Below are positions 20,123 through 30,867 of a DNA stretch of 64,000 bases, piece after piece. The DNA lies in assembly GCF_011009015.1 (NCBI RefSeq), contig NZ_CP048878.1, positions 2,455,001-2,519,000 on the forward strand. Reading direction: 5' to 3'. How positions within the stretch are numbered: the stretch's first letter is position 1; each line of letters starts with the position of its first letter. The position numbers and the translations under genes were made by a program. Source of the stretch: Spartinivicinus ruber. GTDB lineage: Bacteria > Pseudomonadota > Gammaproteobacteria > Pseudomonadales > Zooshikellaceae. The notes under the pieces were generated by a model. It saw nothing but the letters and a program-made list of their open reading frames with translations, was not told where the DNA came from and searched no databases.

Positions 20123-20563
20123 TTGGACCGTGAATCAATTGTATATGGTTGTATTAAAGACTTACCTTTTGGTAATGAGACGGAAGTTTTAAAGCGTAGA
20201 TATCATAATTTACGCACAATACACTCATTGCCAGGAGGAGATGAATGGCCTTTTTTATCTCGTGATTTTTTTGCTGTTTCAGGTGGCCAGCCTGAGCAAG
20301 GTACTTACATAACGCAAATAATCCATTTTGGAGCTTCTTATTGTGCTGTAGAGTGTGATTGGGAGCAGTGGATCAAAAAGTTTGAAGCAATTCTCAAACG
20401 GATGTACTGGAATTCTGCAACGGTTCACCTAGAAACTGAGCTTGCAGGTACCCATACCTTTAGCTGGTTTGCTGAGAAAAATTACCACTCACCTGGAGAG
20501 GATTTAAAAGTACGCTGTGAGTGGCAACATGATGGTTTGTTAAAAACGAAACAGCACGCTTAA
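20123..20563 (+). CDS. Hypothetical protein, 146 aa
   Basis: I do not recognise this family. The protein has no signal peptide or membrane segment, is rich in Trp, Tyr and His, and looks like a compact alpha/beta cytoplasmic fold. Distinct stretches are SLPGGDEWPFLSRDFFAVSG, GTYITQIIHFGASYCAVECD and MYWNSATVHLETELAGTHTF. The start is TTG, with a strong AGGAAGGAG 6 bp upstream, which decides it; no ATG lies near. It is convergent with the oxidase gene and appears to be monocistronic. Codon use resembles its neighbours. Confidence 0.7.
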   Translation: MDRESIVYGCIKDLPFGNETEVLKRRYHNLRTIHSLPGGDEWPFLSRDFFAVSGGQPEQGTYITQIIHFGASYCAVECDWEQWIKKFEAILKRMYWNSATVHLETELAGTHTFSWFAEKNYHSPGEDLKVRCEWQHDGLLKTKQHA

Positions 20564-20593
20564 TGTATTTTATTTAAGTTCAACAGCAGACTC

Positions 20594-20622
20594 ATTGTTT
20601 TTACATGAGGGCTAAAAACAAT
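20594..20622. terminator. AT-rich hairpin between convergent genes
   Basis: ATTGTTTTTA pairs with TAAAAACAAT across a 9-nt loop, between the 146-aa gene and the oxidase, overlapping the oxidase stop. It could end transcription in both directions, but the stem is weak. Confidence 0.35.
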
Positions 20623-21910
20623 CTTTAAAACGATAATATAACATACCTAAGGCCAGAATCGGGGACCGGAGTAAGGGGCCACCAGGAAACGTAATATGTT
20701 TGATTTTGGCAAAGACATCAAATCGCTCAAGCTGGCCACTAATCGCTTCTGCAATTAAACGTCCCATCATATGAGTAGCATTTAGACCATGGCCAGAATA
20801 GGCCTGTGCATAATAAATATTCTGGTCAAGAGTGCCCAACTGAGGCATTCGGTTAGCACCAATGCCAATATAACCTCCCCACTGATAATCAATGCTTACC
20901 TCTGATAGTTGAGGAAAAACCTTAAGCATATTGGGGCGCAATGCTTGGATAATGTTGTGTGGGTGTTGGCCAGAGTAATGACATAATCCTCCAAATAGCA
21001 GCCGTTTATCAGCAGATAAACGAAAATAATCGAGCGCTACTCGTTGATCACTGACGGCCATATCTTGCGGTAACAATTGCTGAGCAAGGCTCGCAGGCAA
21101 TGGCTCTGAGGCGATGATATAGCTACCTGCGGGGAGTACTTTGCCTGCCAATTGTGGTAATAACTGCCCTAAATAAGCATTGCAACCAACCACCACGGAT
21201 TTGGCCTGAATTTGCCCATAAGGGGTTTTTACTGTCGGCTTTACGCCTGGCTCAATAGCTGTCACTGGGCTTTTCTCATAGATTTCAACTCCGAGCTGGT
21301 GTGCTGCTTTAGCTTCACCTAAGCAAAGGTTGAGTGGGTGGAGATGGCCACTCCCTATATCTACAAGACCGCCTAGGTAGCAATTAGTATTGATAACGCT
21401 TTTGAGGTCAGCTTTACCGATCCATTGGAGTGGGGCTGAGTAACCGTGTTTGATAGATTCTTGATAATAATCAGCTAGTTGGCGAAGATGTCTGGGTTTG
21501 GTGGCTGCATCAAAATAGCCCCACTTCAAATCACAATCGATTTGGTATTTGCTGACACGTTGTTTAATTATTTCAACCCCTTCAGTACCCATTTGCCAAA
21601 TGGCATCAATCCCCGCTTGGCCAATAATTGGGCGGAAAGGTTCTGTACCATGGCCAATGCCTCTGATCAGTTGCCCACCATTGCGGCCTGAAGCTCCCCA
21701 GCCAATCTTATGGGCTTCCAATAAGCAAACCTGGTAATTGCGCTCAGCTAATTCCAGTGCGGCGGCAACCCCAGTAAACCCCCCACCAACAATACAGATA
21801 TCAACTGTTTTATTACCCGCTAAGCGGGGATAGTTGGAGTGTTGGTTAGCCGTTGCTGCATAATAAGATTGAGGGTAGCTTTCGCTGTGAACAGTATCGT
21901 GATACCTCAT
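20612..21910 (-). CDS. FAD-dependent amine oxidase, PuuB/OrdL-like
   Basis: 432 aa DAO-family flavoprotein. The Rossmann dinucleotide motif is VDICIVGGGFTGVAAALELA (residues ~36-55). IGWGASGRNGGQLIRGIG is the signature of gamma-glutamylputrescine oxidase-like enzymes. WGGYIGIGANRMPQLG and QAYSGHGLNATHMMGRLIAE form the C-terminal FAD loop. PuuB oxidises gamma-glutamyl-putrescine, but no other puu gene is present, so the substrate is uncertain. It lies 20 bp downstream of mnmC on the same strand. Confidence 0.85.
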   Translation of the reverse strand: MRYHDTVHSESYPQSYYAATANQHSNYPRLAGNKTVDICIVGGGFTGVAAALELAERNYQVCLLEAHKIGWGASGRNGGQLIRGIGHGTEPFRPIIGQAGIDAIWQMGTEGVEIIKQRVSKYQIDCDLKWGYFDAATKPRHLRQLADYYQESIKHGYSAPLQWIGKADLKSVINTNCYLGGLVDIGSGHLHPLNLCLGEAKAAHQLGVEIYEKSPVTAIEPGVKPTVKTPYGQIQAKSVVVGCNAYLGQLLPQLAGKVLPAGSYIIASEPLPASLAQQLLPQDMAVSDQRVALDYFRLSADKRLLFGGLCHYSGQHPHNIIQALRPNMLKVFPQLSEVSIDYQWGGYIGIGANRMPQLGTLDQNIYYAQAYSGHGLNATHMMGRLIAEAISGQLERFDVFAKIKHITFPGGPLLRSPILALGMLYYRFKDCF

Positions 21911-21930
21911 AAGCTGTATTCTTTTAATTG

Positions 21931-23940
21931 TTAACGCTTACGTTGAATTAAATCCTTCACCAAAAAACGGCTGGGGTGAAGGGCCGTCAGGAGTTCATGA
22001 CTAACTGGCATCGGTTCACCAGTTAAGTAACAAGCAATCATTTCCCCTGCAAGTGGTGCTGAAATTAAGCCTCTGGAGCCATGCCCAGTGTTAACAAATA
22101 ATCCTGGTTGAAAAGGGGCTGGTTTGGTAAATAGTTGTCGAGCATTTTTCCGCAAATCGCTGAATGTTTCAATAAAAGCTTGCTGATCAACAAGAGGGCC
22201 TACCACCGGTAAGAAGTCAGGTGTTGTACAACGGAAGCCGACTCGTCCTGCTGAAAAACCTGTAGGCTGGTTTTGCTGACAGGCTTGGAAACAGTCGGGT
22301 GCTAGTTGCTGTAAACGATTGAAATTGGTTTGATGGTCTTCTGTAGTTAATTCGACAGATGACGTATGATGGTTAAATGTTGCTCCAACTAAATGTTGTC
22401 CTGAAAATGCTGGAGCTAAATAACCATCGCCACAAATGACCGTATTCAGTTGTTGGCTGACCGGGTTGGTTGGAAAATAACTGGTTTGGCCACGAATAGC
22501 AGTCAGCTTTAAATAGTCACTGACCTGTAGTTGATTGCTCAATGTGCCTCCGGCAATCACTACAACGGGGGCTTGCCACTGTCGTTGTTGGTGATCTGTT
22601 AAACACCATTGTCGCTCAGTGGTTTGCCACTGAATATCAACCACCTGAGCTTGAGGAATAAATTCTATACCGGGCTGTTGCAAAATACGGGTACACATCA
22701 GCTTAGGTGAAACCCAACCCGCCTCAGGAAAAAACAGCCCAGAGTACTTCACTTTAGTGCCTGCCAGTTGAGTCAAAGTATCAGCAGTTGCTGCTTGTAC
22801 CATACTTTCTGGGTATAAGCCGCTATTAATAATGACCTGCTGCCGCTCAGTTTCTTTATCATTAAAAGCTAGTTGAATCACCCCACAGGCAGACCAAAAA
22901 GTGTGCTGAGGTAAGTGCTTCTGAAGGGTCTTTATCCATTGCAAGCTGAAGCGATAACCTTGTCCTACTAACTGGTTTAATGACGTTTGATGGGCAGAAA
23001 GCTTGGCATAAAGCACCCCTTGGGGGTTGCCAGATGCAGCTTCAGCGGGGACCGCTTGTTGATCCAAAACGGTAACAGAATACCCCCGTTGGCGTAAGGC
23101 TTCAGCCGTACAAGCCCCTGCCAAACCAGACCCAATCACTAATACCTGCTTGGCAAATGATGATGGCTGGTTTGCGACTAATGCTTTGGGACGATCATAC
23201 CAAGGTGATTTGACGGCAGGTAGAGTAGGCTGTTCTTGCACACCACATAGCATATCTCGCTTACTGCCAAACCCCCTCACTTTATTTACGGTAAAGCCTG
23301 CCGCTTTTAAGCCCCGACGCACGATACCAGCTGCAGTAAAGGTACTGAAGGTGGTTCCGACTGCACTTTTAGCAGACATGGTTTCAAATAAAGTGGTTTG
23401 CCAGAGAGAAGGATTCTTGGCTGGAGCAAAACCATCCAAAAACCAGGCATCAACAATGCCATCGAGTTGGGGGAGATACTCATTGGCATCACCAATTAAT
23501 AAAGTGAGCACAATTTTTCCTGAAGCAAACTGGAAGCGATAAAACCCAGGGCCAAGCTCTTGGTATTGGTTTAGCAATTCTTTTGCAAAAGGGGCCAACT
23601 CTGGCCATAAGATCAGTGCTTGGGTCATATCCTGTTTATTGAGAGGAAATTGCTCACAGGAAATATAGTGCAGTTGTGCTGTAGCTGGCGCGTACTGCTG
23701 CCATAGCTGCCAGGCGCAAAGAAAATTTAAGCCGGTACCAAAGCCTGTTTCGGCAATGGTAAAAAAATGGTTTTTAAGGTTTTGCCAGCGCTCTGCTAAC
23801 TGGTTATGGGCAAGAAACACATAGCGGGTTTCTGCTAGACCATTGGTTTTCGAAAAATAAACATCATCAAATGCTGTGGCGATAGGTAGCCCTTGTGAAT
23901 CCCAGGAGAGAGTTGCTTGAGGTGGTTGTTGAGAAGACAT
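21931..23940 (-). CDS. mnmC: Bifunctional tRNA mnm5s2U biosynthesis protein MnmC
   Basis: 669 aa from the chosen start. The N-terminal methyltransferase domain (~1-240) includes FDDVYFSKTNGLAETRYVFL and ETGFGTGLNFLCAWQLW. The C-terminal FAD-dependent oxidase domain (~265-650) begins VLVIGSGLAGACTAEALRQR. MnmC turns cmnm5(s2)U34 into nm5 and then mnm5(s2)U34 in tRNA. The frame is open upstream to 24057, but the family starts about 20 residues before FDDVYFS, so the ATG at 23940 is preferred. MnmA, which adds the 2-thio group, is also in the window at 53.2-54.3 kb. Confidence 0.94.
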   Translation of the reverse strand: MSSQQPPQATLSWDSQGLPIATAFDDVYFSKTNGLAETRYVFLAHNQLAERWQNLKNHFFTIAETGFGTGLNFLCAWQLWQQYAPATAQLHYISCEQFPLNKQDMTQALILWPELAPFAKELLNQYQELGPGFYRFQFASGKIVLTLLIGDANEYLPQLDGIVDAWFLDGFAPAKNPSLWQTTLFETMSAKSAVGTTFSTFTAAGIVRRGLKAAGFTVNKVRGFGSKRDMLCGVQEQPTLPAVKSPWYDRPKALVANQPSSFAKQVLVIGSGLAGACTAEALRQRGYSVTVLDQQAVPAEAASGNPQGVLYAKLSAHQTSLNQLVGQGYRFSLQWIKTLQKHLPQHTFWSACGVIQLAFNDKETERQQVIINSGLYPESMVQAATADTLTQLAGTKVKYSGLFFPEAGWVSPKLMCTRILQQPGIEFIPQAQVVDIQWQTTERQWCLTDHQQRQWQAPVVVIAGGTLSNQLQVSDYLKLTAIRGQTSYFPTNPVSQQLNTVICGDGYLAPAFSGQHLVGATFNHHTSSVELTTEDHQTNFNRLQQLAPDCFQACQQNQPTGFSAGRVGFRCTTPDFLPVVGPLVDQQAFIETFSDLRKNARQLFTKPAPFQPGLFVNTGHGSRGLISAPLAGEMIACYLTGEPMPVSHELLTALHPSRFLVKDLIQRKR

Positions 23941-24086
23941 AGCCCTACTAAATTTTTGATACTGATTTTGACGGCATTGTAACGAGTTACCCTGGAACTT
24001 ACGAGTAACCAGCATAGAGGCAGACTCTAAGCTAAAGTTATTTACAAGCATTTCCAAAACGTAGTTGTTTTATTAAGGGGGTTGGC

Positions 24087-27000
24087 GTGCTGGAAGAGCT
24101 GCCGAGCTTTATTGTCAACCTGATTGTTATTCAAGGGGTAGTTTGCCTTTGTCATAGGCTTCGAAAAAACTTTACCCTAGCGCTGCTGTATGGAGCACTG
24201 ATTATTTTCAGTGTGCTGGCCTGGCGTTACGGCTATGCAGATTTTCGTATCGTCAAAGAGCCAATGTCATTAATGTTGGTGGATATTACCGTGTACAGTG
24301 GCATGATCTTTGGCGTCATTTTGCTGTACCTGTACGAAGGGCCTTTTGCGGCGCGGGTGGCCATTGGTTTAATCATTACCAGTAGTTTGGTGCCACTGAT
24401 TAATCTTGGTCTTGCCTCACTCAATACCAGCCTGGTTGCGGATGGTTCTCCAATGCACATTCGCTCTATGGTACTGCCTTCCTTGGTGAGTGCGGCCATC
24501 TCAATGTTAATGTTGGTATCAATGGCGATTTTATGGGAAATCCTGGTTTGGTTAATGCCTGGGATTTCAGCCACCCTCCGGCTTGGAATCACCATGTTGT
24601 TGATTTTGCTGGTTGATTCAGTATTACGCCATAACTTGGCAGAACTCAGTTATTTAGCAGGACAAGACTTACTGGCCTATGCCTGGTTAGCCAGTGGGGT
24701 AGCCACGTTAATGGCCTGTATGTGGATGGCAATTGGTTTGCGAGTTGAACCTTTACCGGATTTGTCTGAGTGGCGAAAGCCCATCTTTTCGATTTTTAGA
24801 AATTTAAAAGAGCTTCAGCAGGAATTGCTCGAAACCCAAAAAGCATTGGAATTATTACAAAACCCCGAAAAAGCAGCAGAGGAAGGCGCCACTGATGTGT
24901 TGATGCCTGGCATAGGGGAGTGGCGGGGGCATGAGTTGTTAGATAACCCCTCCATTCAAGTATTTTCTCTGGATATGGATTTTAAATATACCTTTTTTAA
25001 TGAAACTCATTTTGAGCTGATGAAACGGTATACCAAAACTGAAATTAAAATAGGAATAGAATATTTACCTGTTGCGGTAGAGTTTTCTAGCGAGGATGAG
25101 GGGATTCGCTTTTTTAATCAGATTGTTCGGGGTGAAACAGTACAGGTTGAGCGCCGTTATGAATTACCTGATCAAGAAGCAGAAGTATTTGATTTTCGAT
25201 ATACCCCTATGTTGAGCAGTGATGGTTTTATTAATGGGGTGACAGCATTTGCTGTCAATATAACTGAGCAGCATCGAGCGATTGGTAAACTAGTGCGTTC
25301 TGAGCAGCGCTGGCAGCTGGCTTTAGAGGGTAGCCAAGATGGTATATGGGACTGGGAAATACATGAAGGGATATTATTTTACTCCCCACGCTGGTACGAG
25401 ATGTTGGGTTACAGCCAGGAAAATATGATTTTAAATGGCGAAGAGTGGTTAAGTTTAATTCACCCTGAAGATCGTGAGCGAACCATTAAAGAATGCCAGG
25501 CACATACCTGTGAAGACAGTGAGTTTTATTTAAGTGAACACCGTAAAAAACACCGAGATGGTCATTATATTTGGGTGTTGGAACGGGGCAAAGCGCAGTT
25601 TGACCGTAATAAAAAGCCGATTCGTATGTTGGGAACTCTGACAGACATTACCCGGCGTAAGGAGGCGGAAGAACGCTTAAAACGCAGTGAAGAACAATTA
25701 CGTTATGCATTTGAAGTAGCAGATGAAGGTATTTGGGATTATGACCTGGTTACCCAAAGTATTTTTTATAGTCCACAATATATTGCCATGTTGGGTTATG
25801 CCAGCACCGAATTTGAAAATGATCCTCAGGCTTGGCTGCAATATGTTCACCCGGATGACTTACCAAAAGCCAAAGCCTTTATTAGCGACCATATTTGTCG
25901 GCATGGTGAGTATGAAGATCAGTTTCGGATGTATCGCAGTAATGGTGAATTAATTCATGTCTTATCCCGTGGCAAAGTGGTGGATATTGATGTAGAAGGC
26001 AACCCCCGTCGTGTGATTGGCATTCATAAAGATATTTCTGAGCGGGTTCGGCGGATGGAGCAAATTGAAAACCTGGCTTTTTATGATTCACTTACCAACT
26101 TGCCGAATCGTCGTTTATTGATGGAGCGGGCTAGGCAAAGTTTAGCGATGGCTAAGCGTCAGAATAAGAGTATGGGTGTTATGGTCATTGACTTGGATAA
26201 ATTTAAACAAGTTAATGATACTCTTGGCCATGATGTGGGGGATGCGGTACTCATTGAAATTGGCCAACGGGTAAAGGCTAGTTTAAGGGAAGTAGATACC
26301 TTGTGTCGTCAAGGTGGCGATGAGTTTTCGATTATTTTGCCTGAATGTAATTCGTTAACTGCTTTGCAATTAGCAAATCGAATTCGCGAGGCTCTTGATG
26401 AACCCTGCCATATTAATGAACACCCAATTGAGTTAGGCGCTAGTATTGGTATTGCTTGTTATCCAGAAGATGGTGATAACTTAAGCGAGCTATTTAAAAA
26501 TGCTGATATTGCAATGTATCAAGCTAAACATAAAGGACTGCATGTATCGCTATTCAAGGAAGAACAGGCTGAGGTTATGCAGCGGCGGGTGAAACTGGAA
26601 AAAGATTTACAAAAAGCCATTGGCTCACCACAAATGTATCTGACATTTCAGCCCCGAACCAATTTAATAACTGGGCAATATACTAGTGTTGAAGTGTTAA
26701 CTCGCTGGACTCACCCAGAGTTTGGTGAAGTGATGCCATTGGAATTTATTCCTATCGCAGAAAATTCTGGGTTAATTCATAGTCTGGGGCGCTGGGTGGT
26801 GACTGAAGCTTGTAGGCAGTCTCAGGAATGGAAAGCAGCAGGACTACCTGTCAAAATAGCGGTAAATGTTTCAGAGACTGAGTTGCAAAATAATCAGCTG
26901 CATAAGTTTATTCAGCAGGTTTTGTCTGAATATGGGTTGAGTGGTAGTGACTTGGAAATTGAATTAACTGAATCTGCCGTGATGAAAAATGTGGAGAAAA

Positions 27001-27395
27001 ATAGTGTATTACTCCATCACTTTAAAGATATCGGCGTAGGCGTAGCCATTGATGATTTTGGTACTGGTTATTCATCGTTAAGTTATTTAAACCGATTGCC
27101 CATTAGTTGTGTAAAAATCGATAAGCAATTTATCCATCAAATCTCTACAGTTGGTGGTCATGAAGTAGATCAAGCAGGTATTGTTAGAGCTATTATTAAT
27201 CTGGCGAAAAGTATGGGCATTCGCACTGTCGCGGAAGGAGTTGAAACCCTTGAACAACAGCAGTTTCTACAACAGCAGTTGTGTGATGAAGCTCAAGGAT
27301 ATTTATTTTGTGGCCCCGTCAGCCCTGATGAAATCGTCAGGCAGTTTACCCAAAATCGGGGAGAGAATGGCGAGGAAATGAAATTCTCTATTTAG
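24087..27395 (+). CDS. Membrane PAS-GGDEF-EAL cyclic-di-GMP protein
   Basis: 1102 aa. The N-terminal ~225 residues hold about seven hydrophobic segments, an apparent membrane sensor that I cannot assign to a named family. Three PAS-like domains follow (~280-400, ~405-530, ~535-655). The GGDEF domain has an intact GGDEF motif (743-747) with the RxxD inhibitory site five residues before it. The EAL domain reads EVL at 869-871 and keeps the other active-site motifs: NVSETEL, ELTES, DDFGTGYSSL, KIDKQFI and AEGVET. Both synthesis and breakdown look possible. The start is GTG with AAGGGGG upstream. Confidence 0.93.
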   Translation: MLEELPSFIVNLIVIQGVVCLCHRLRKNFTLALLYGALIIFSVLAWRYGYADFRIVKEPMSLMLVDITVYSGMIFGVILLYLYEGPFAARVAIGLIITSSLVPLINLGLASLNTSLVADGSPMHIRSMVLPSLVSAAISMLMLVSMAILWEILVWLMPGISATLRLGITMLLILLVDSVLRHNLAELSYLAGQDLLAYAWLASGVATLMACMWMAIGLRVEPLPDLSEWRKPIFSIFRNLKELQQELLETQKALELLQNPEKAAEEGATDVLMPGIGEWRGHELLDNPSIQVFSLDMDFKYTFFNETHFELMKRYTKTEIKIGIEYLPVAVEFSSEDEGIRFFNQIVRGETVQVERRYELPDQEAEVFDFRYTPMLSSDGFINGVTAFAVNITEQHRAIGKLVRSEQRWQLALEGSQDGIWDWEIHEGILFYSPRWYEMLGYSQENMILNGEEWLSLIHPEDRERTIKECQAHTCEDSEFYLSEHRKKHRDGHYIWVLERGKAQFDRNKKPIRMLGTLTDITRRKEAEERLKRSEEQLRYAFEVADEGIWDYDLVTQSIFYSPQYIAMLGYASTEFENDPQAWLQYVHPDDLPKAKAFISDHICRHGEYEDQFRMYRSNGELIHVLSRGKVVDIDVEGNPRRVIGIHKDISERVRRMEQIENLAFYDSLTNLPNRRLLMERARQSLAMAKRQNKSMGVMVIDLDKFKQVNDTLGHDVGDAVLIEIGQRVKASLREVDTLCRQGGDEFSIILPECNSLTALQLANRIREALDEPCHINEHPIELGASIGIACYPEDGDNLSELFKNADIAMYQAKHKGLHVSLFKEEQAEVMQRRVKLEKDLQKAIGSPQMYLTFQPRTNLITGQYTSVEVLTRWTHPEFGEVMPLEFIPIAENSGLIHSLGRWVVTEACRQSQEWKAAGLPVKIAVNVSETELQNNQLHKFIQQVLSEYGLSGSDLEIELTESAVMKNVEKNSVLLHHFKDIGVGVAIDDFGTGYSSLSYLNRLPISCVKIDKQFIHQISTVGGHEVDQAGIVRAIINLAKSMGIRTVAEGVETLEQQQFLQQQLCDEAQGYLFCGPVSPDEIVRQFTQNRGENGEEMKFSI

Positions 27396-27430
27396 GGCGT
27401 CGCTAAAAATTACTCTTTTTAGAGACGCCT
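27396..27430. terminator. Hairpin between the GGDEF-EAL gene and deoD
   Basis: GGCGTCGCTAAAAA at 27396-27409 pairs with TTTTTAGAGACGCC at 27416-27429, with one mismatch in 14. It lies between convergent genes. It lacks a long external T tract, so termination is probable rather than certain. Confidence 0.5.
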
Positions 27431-27437
27431 ACAGTCG

Positions 27438-28151
27438 TTATTTATCTAATAAAATAGAGTCAAGTGCTAATTCAATCATTTGCTTAAAGCTGGTTTGGCG
27501 TTCTTCAGCACTGAGTTTTTCATTGCGGGTAATATGGTCACTGACGGTAAAAATCGCCAGGGCATGAGCGCCGTATTCCGCAGCTACTCCATATAATCCG
27601 GCTGCTTCCATTTCAACGGCTAATACCTGGTATTTTGCCATTAGTTCAAATAGTTGTTGGTCAGGGGTATAAAATAGATCTGATGAAAATACATTACCCA
27701 CGCGCACGGGTAATTGTTTTTGTTGAGCCGCTGTAACGGCATTGGCTAATAATTGATAATCGGCAATGGCTGCAAAGTCGTAGTCATTGAAGCGAATCCG
27801 GTTGACTTTAGAATCGGTGCTGGCACCCATACCAATAATAATATCTTGCAGTTTAATACTATCATCAACTGCACCACAGCTACCCACACGAATAATTTTT
27901 TTAACGTTATAGTCGGTAATTAATTCTTTCGCATAAATTGACATGGAGGGAATGCCCATACCTGAGCCCATTACCGAAATACGACAGCCTTGGTAGGTGC
28001 CGGTGTAGCCAAACATATTGCGTACTTCAGTTATGCACTTAGCATCGGTTAGGAAGGTTTCGGCAATAAATTTAGCTCTTAATGGGTCGCCTGGCATTAA
28101 TACTGTTTCGGCAAAATCACCTGGGGCTGCACTGATATGAGGAGTAGCCAT
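27438..28151 (-). CDS. deoD: Purine nucleoside phosphorylase DeoD
   Basis: 237 aa, the size of the hexameric bacterial enzyme. It starts [20 protein letters not shown], and [16 protein letters not shown] is the phosphate-binding loop. [28 protein letters not shown] (nucleoside site) and TVSDHI with the catalytic Asp follow. It splits purine (deoxy)ribonucleosides into base plus sugar 1-phosphate, the substrate of DeoB. It is the last gene of the deo cluster, 39 bp after deoB. Confidence 0.97.
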   Translation of the reverse strand: MATPHISAAPGDFAETVLMPGDPLRAKFIAETFLTDAKCITEVRNMFGYTGTYQGCRISVMGSGMGIPSMSIYAKELITDYNVKKIIRVGSCGAVDDSIKLQDIIIGMGASTDSKVNRIRFNDYDFAAIADYQLLANAVTAAQQKQLPVRVGNVFSSDLFYTPDQQLFELMAKYQVLAVEMEAAGLYGVAAEYGAHALAIFTVSDHITRNEKLSAEERQTSFKQMIELALDSILLDK

Positions 28152-28190
28152 TATTTTTGCTCCTGTTCGGACTTATAAAAATGTGATGAA

Positions 28191-29408
28191 TTATTGTAAA
28201 AATGAAGTGCCGTATTCCATCGGGGTTAAATTGAAATAACGGGCGAGGCTTTGGCCTATGTCTGCAAAGGTTTCCCGTTGACCCAAATCTTGAGCGGGAA
28301 TGGACTGACCATAAACTAATACAGGGATATGCTCACGGGTGTGGTCAGAGCCTGGCCAGCTAGGGTCACAACCATGGTCGGCAGTTATGATCAGAATATC
28401 CTCTGCTTGCATCTTATTCAGTAACTCTGGCAGTCGCTGATCAAAATACTCTAAGGCACAGGCATAGCCATTTATGTCACGGCGGTGGCCGTAGGATGAA
28501 TCAAAATCAACAAAATTAGTGAAAATAATGCTGTTGTTGCCTGTGTTATCCATCTCTGCCAGGGTGGCATCAAATAAAGCATCCAAGCCAGTGGCTTTGA
28601 CTTTTTGGGTAATACCCTGATGAGCGTAAATATCAGCAATTTTACCGATACTGATGACTTCTCCTCCAGCAGTTGCCAGTTTATCCAGCACAGTTGGGGC
28701 AGGGGGAGGTACAGCATAATCACGGCGGTTGCCGGTACGGTTATAATTATCTGGATGATCACCAACGAAGGGACGAGCAATTACCCGACCAATGTTGTAT
28801 TCATTACAAAGCTCACGGGCAATTTCACACAGCTCATAAAGCCTTTCTAAGCCAAAGCTTTCTTCATGACAGGCAATTTGAAAAACACTATCGGCTGACG
28901 TGTACACAATAGGCTTACCCATTTTGATATGTTCTTCACCTAGCTGCTGAATAATTGTGGTGCCCGAGGCATGACAGTTACCCAATACGCCAGGTAATTT
29001 GCCTCGCTCAATTAGTTTTTCCAGCAGCTCTGGTGGAAAGCTTTGTTGCTGCGCCGAAAAATATCCCCAGTCGAATAACACTGGTACCCCGGCAATTTCC
29101 CAGTGACCACTGGGAGTATCTTTGCCACTACTCAGTTCTTTGGCATGGCCGTATGCACCAATTAATTCAATATTCGTTTCTACGCCCAGGGGAAATTGGC
29201 CAGTGCTTCCTTTTGCGGCATGCATCAGCCCTAGCTTGGATAAATTGGGGAGGGAGAGGGGACCGTTGCGACCATCGCTTGCTGAACCGTTAGCGCAGGC
29301 CTCTGCGATATGGCCTAGGGTGTCTGCACCTATATCGCCAAACTTCTCCGCATCGGCTGTCGCGCCAATACCAAAGGAATCCAGGACTAAAATCAAGGCT
29401 CGTTTCAT
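28191..29408 (-). CDS. deoB: Phosphopentomutase DeoB
   Basis: 405 aa alkaline-phosphatase-superfamily enzyme. The N-terminus [20 protein letters not shown] gives the first metal ligand, [15 protein letters not shown] the middle region, and [20 protein letters not shown] the C-terminal metal site. It interconverts (deoxy)ribose 1- and 5-phosphate, feeding deoxyribose 5-phosphate to DeoC. The start overlaps the deoA stop (ATGA), so translation is coupled. Confidence 0.97.
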   Translation of the reverse strand: MKRALILVLDSFGIGATADAEKFGDIGADTLGHIAEACANGSASDGRNGPLSLPNLSKLGLMHAAKGSTGQFPLGVETNIELIGAYGHAKELSSGKDTPSGHWEIAGVPVLFDWGYFSAQQQSFPPELLEKLIERGKLPGVLGNCHASGTTIIQQLGEEHIKMGKPIVYTSADSVFQIACHEESFGLERLYELCEIARELCNEYNIGRVIARPFVGDHPDNYNRTGNRRDYAVPPPAPTVLDKLATAGGEVISIGKIADIYAHQGITQKVKATGLDALFDATLAEMDNTGNNSIIFTNFVDFDSSYGHRRDINGYACALEYFDQRLPELLNKMQAEDILIITADHGCDPSWPGSDHTREHIPVLVYGQSIPAQDLGQRETFADIGQSLARYFNLTPMEYGTSFLQ

Positions 29409-30751
29409 AAGGGTTTCTCTTGGCAGCTTGCTAAGTCAATTCGCTCATAGACGCAAGGCATTTTCTCTGGTGTTTCAGCCGACCAGGCCAAGTTGGCTAA
29501 AACATGTTCGGCAGCTGCTTGCCAGTCGGTTTCGCTTTGGGCATGAATTGTCATTAAAGGCTGGCCTTTGTCAACCTTTGTGCCTAACGTCACGATATCA
29601 GATAAGCCCACCTGATAATCAATAGTATCGGACGCCCGTTGTCTGCCGCCACCCAGTTTGACCACAGCAATACCCAGCTCACGAGTATTCATCGTTGATA
29701 TAGTACCCGCTTGTGGTGATAACACGGGTTTACTGACGGGTGCTAAGGGGAGGTAGCTCGCTGGCTTTTCCAGTAAATCAGTAGGGCCGCCCAGTGCACT
29801 GACCATTTCCGCAAATATTTCGGCAGCTTTGCCGCTTTCTAAGGCCAAGCTCAGCTTATCTCTGGCTGCTGGGATAGAATCTGCCAGTTTGCCCAACACC
29901 AGCAGCTCAGCACATAAATCCATGGTTACTTGGTGCAGCCGTGGGTTGCGATAACGCCCAGTTAAATAGTCAACCGTTTCTCTTACTTCAACAGCATTAC
30001 CCGCGGTGCTGGCTAGTACTTGGTTCATATCAGTGAGTAGGGCGCTGGTGGCAACACCTGCCCCATTAGCTACTTGAACAATACTTTCTGCCAGCTCTTT
30101 AGATTTCTCGTAACTGGGCATAAAGGCACCTGAACCAACTTTTACATCCATCACCAGGGCATCCAGTCCCGCCGCTAGTTTTTTAGACAAGATTGAGCAG
30201 GTAATCATTGCAACGGATTCCACCGTTGCGGTGACATCCCTAATGCCATAGACCCGCTTATCGGCAGGAGCTAGGTTGGCTGTCTGACCAATAATGGCCA
30301 CACCGACTTCCTTTACCACTTTTCTAAACAAGGGGTTGTCTGGGTGGGTGTTATAGCCTGGAATACTGTCTAGTTTATCCAATGTGCCGCCCGTGTGGCC
30401 TAAGCCTCGGCCTGAAATCATTGGGACATAACCGCCACAGGCGGCGATCATGGGTCCCAACATTAGGCTGACAACATCGCCAACGCCGCCAGTCGAGTGT
30501 TTGTCCAGAATGGGGCCGGGTAGCTGTAAATCATCCCAGTTCAGTACATCGCCAGAGTGTTGCATCGCTTGGGTAAATGCGACCCGCTCACTCATGGTTA
30601 AGTCATTAAAATAAATAGCCATCGCGAGCGCAGCAATTTGGCCTTCACTGACTTTGCCTGAGGTTATTCCCTCAACAAAAAATTGTATCTGTTCGTTACT
30701 CAACAAGTGGCCATCGCGCTTTTGGCGAATAATTTCTTGAGGTAGATACAT
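29405..30751 (-). CDS. deoA: Thymidine phosphorylase DeoA
   Basis: 448 aa. It carries the family signature around [20 protein letters not shown], the phosphate-binding [10 protein letters not shown] and the [11 protein letters not shown] stretch. It phosphorolyses thymidine and deoxyuridine to base plus deoxyribose 1-phosphate. AGGAGGTG lies just upstream of the ATG. deoC is 116 bp upstream on the same strand and deoB overlaps downstream. Confidence 0.97.
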   Translation of the reverse strand: MYLPQEIIRQKRDGHLLSNEQIQFFVEGITSGKVSEGQIAALAMAIYFNDLTMSERVAFTQAMQHSGDVLNWDDLQLPGPILDKHSTGGVGDVVSLMLGPMIAACGGYVPMISGRGLGHTGGTLDKLDSIPGYNTHPDNPLFRKVVKEVGVAIIGQTANLAPADKRVYGIRDVTATVESVAMITCSILSKKLAAGLDALVMDVKVGSGAFMPSYEKSKELAESIVQVANGAGVATSALLTDMNQVLASTAGNAVEVRETVDYLTGRYRNPRLHQVTMDLCAELLVLGKLADSIPAARDKLSLALESGKAAEIFAEMVSALGGPTDLLEKPASYLPLAPVSKPVLSPQAGTISTMNTRELGIAVVKLGGGRQRASDTIDYQVGLSDIVTLGTKVDKGQPLMTIHAQSETDWQAAAEHVLANLAWSAETPEKMPCVYERIDLASCQEKPL

Positions 30752-30867
30752 CCTACACCTCCTATTGGTTTTATAGCCTTCTTGAGTGGTTACACCCTTG
30801 AAAGGAGTAACCTGAAGGATATTTAAATTAACATTTTTAATTGTGTTATCGTTTGCAGGTTATTTAC

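Noticed and set aside
23150-23542. Plus-strand 130-codon frame inside mnmC
   Set aside because: It lies wholly antisense to a conserved domain of mnmC, with low-complexity, non-protein-like content.
28955-29625. Two long plus-strand frames across deoB and deoA
   Set aside because: They are shadows of conserved deo genes and show no recognisable domain.
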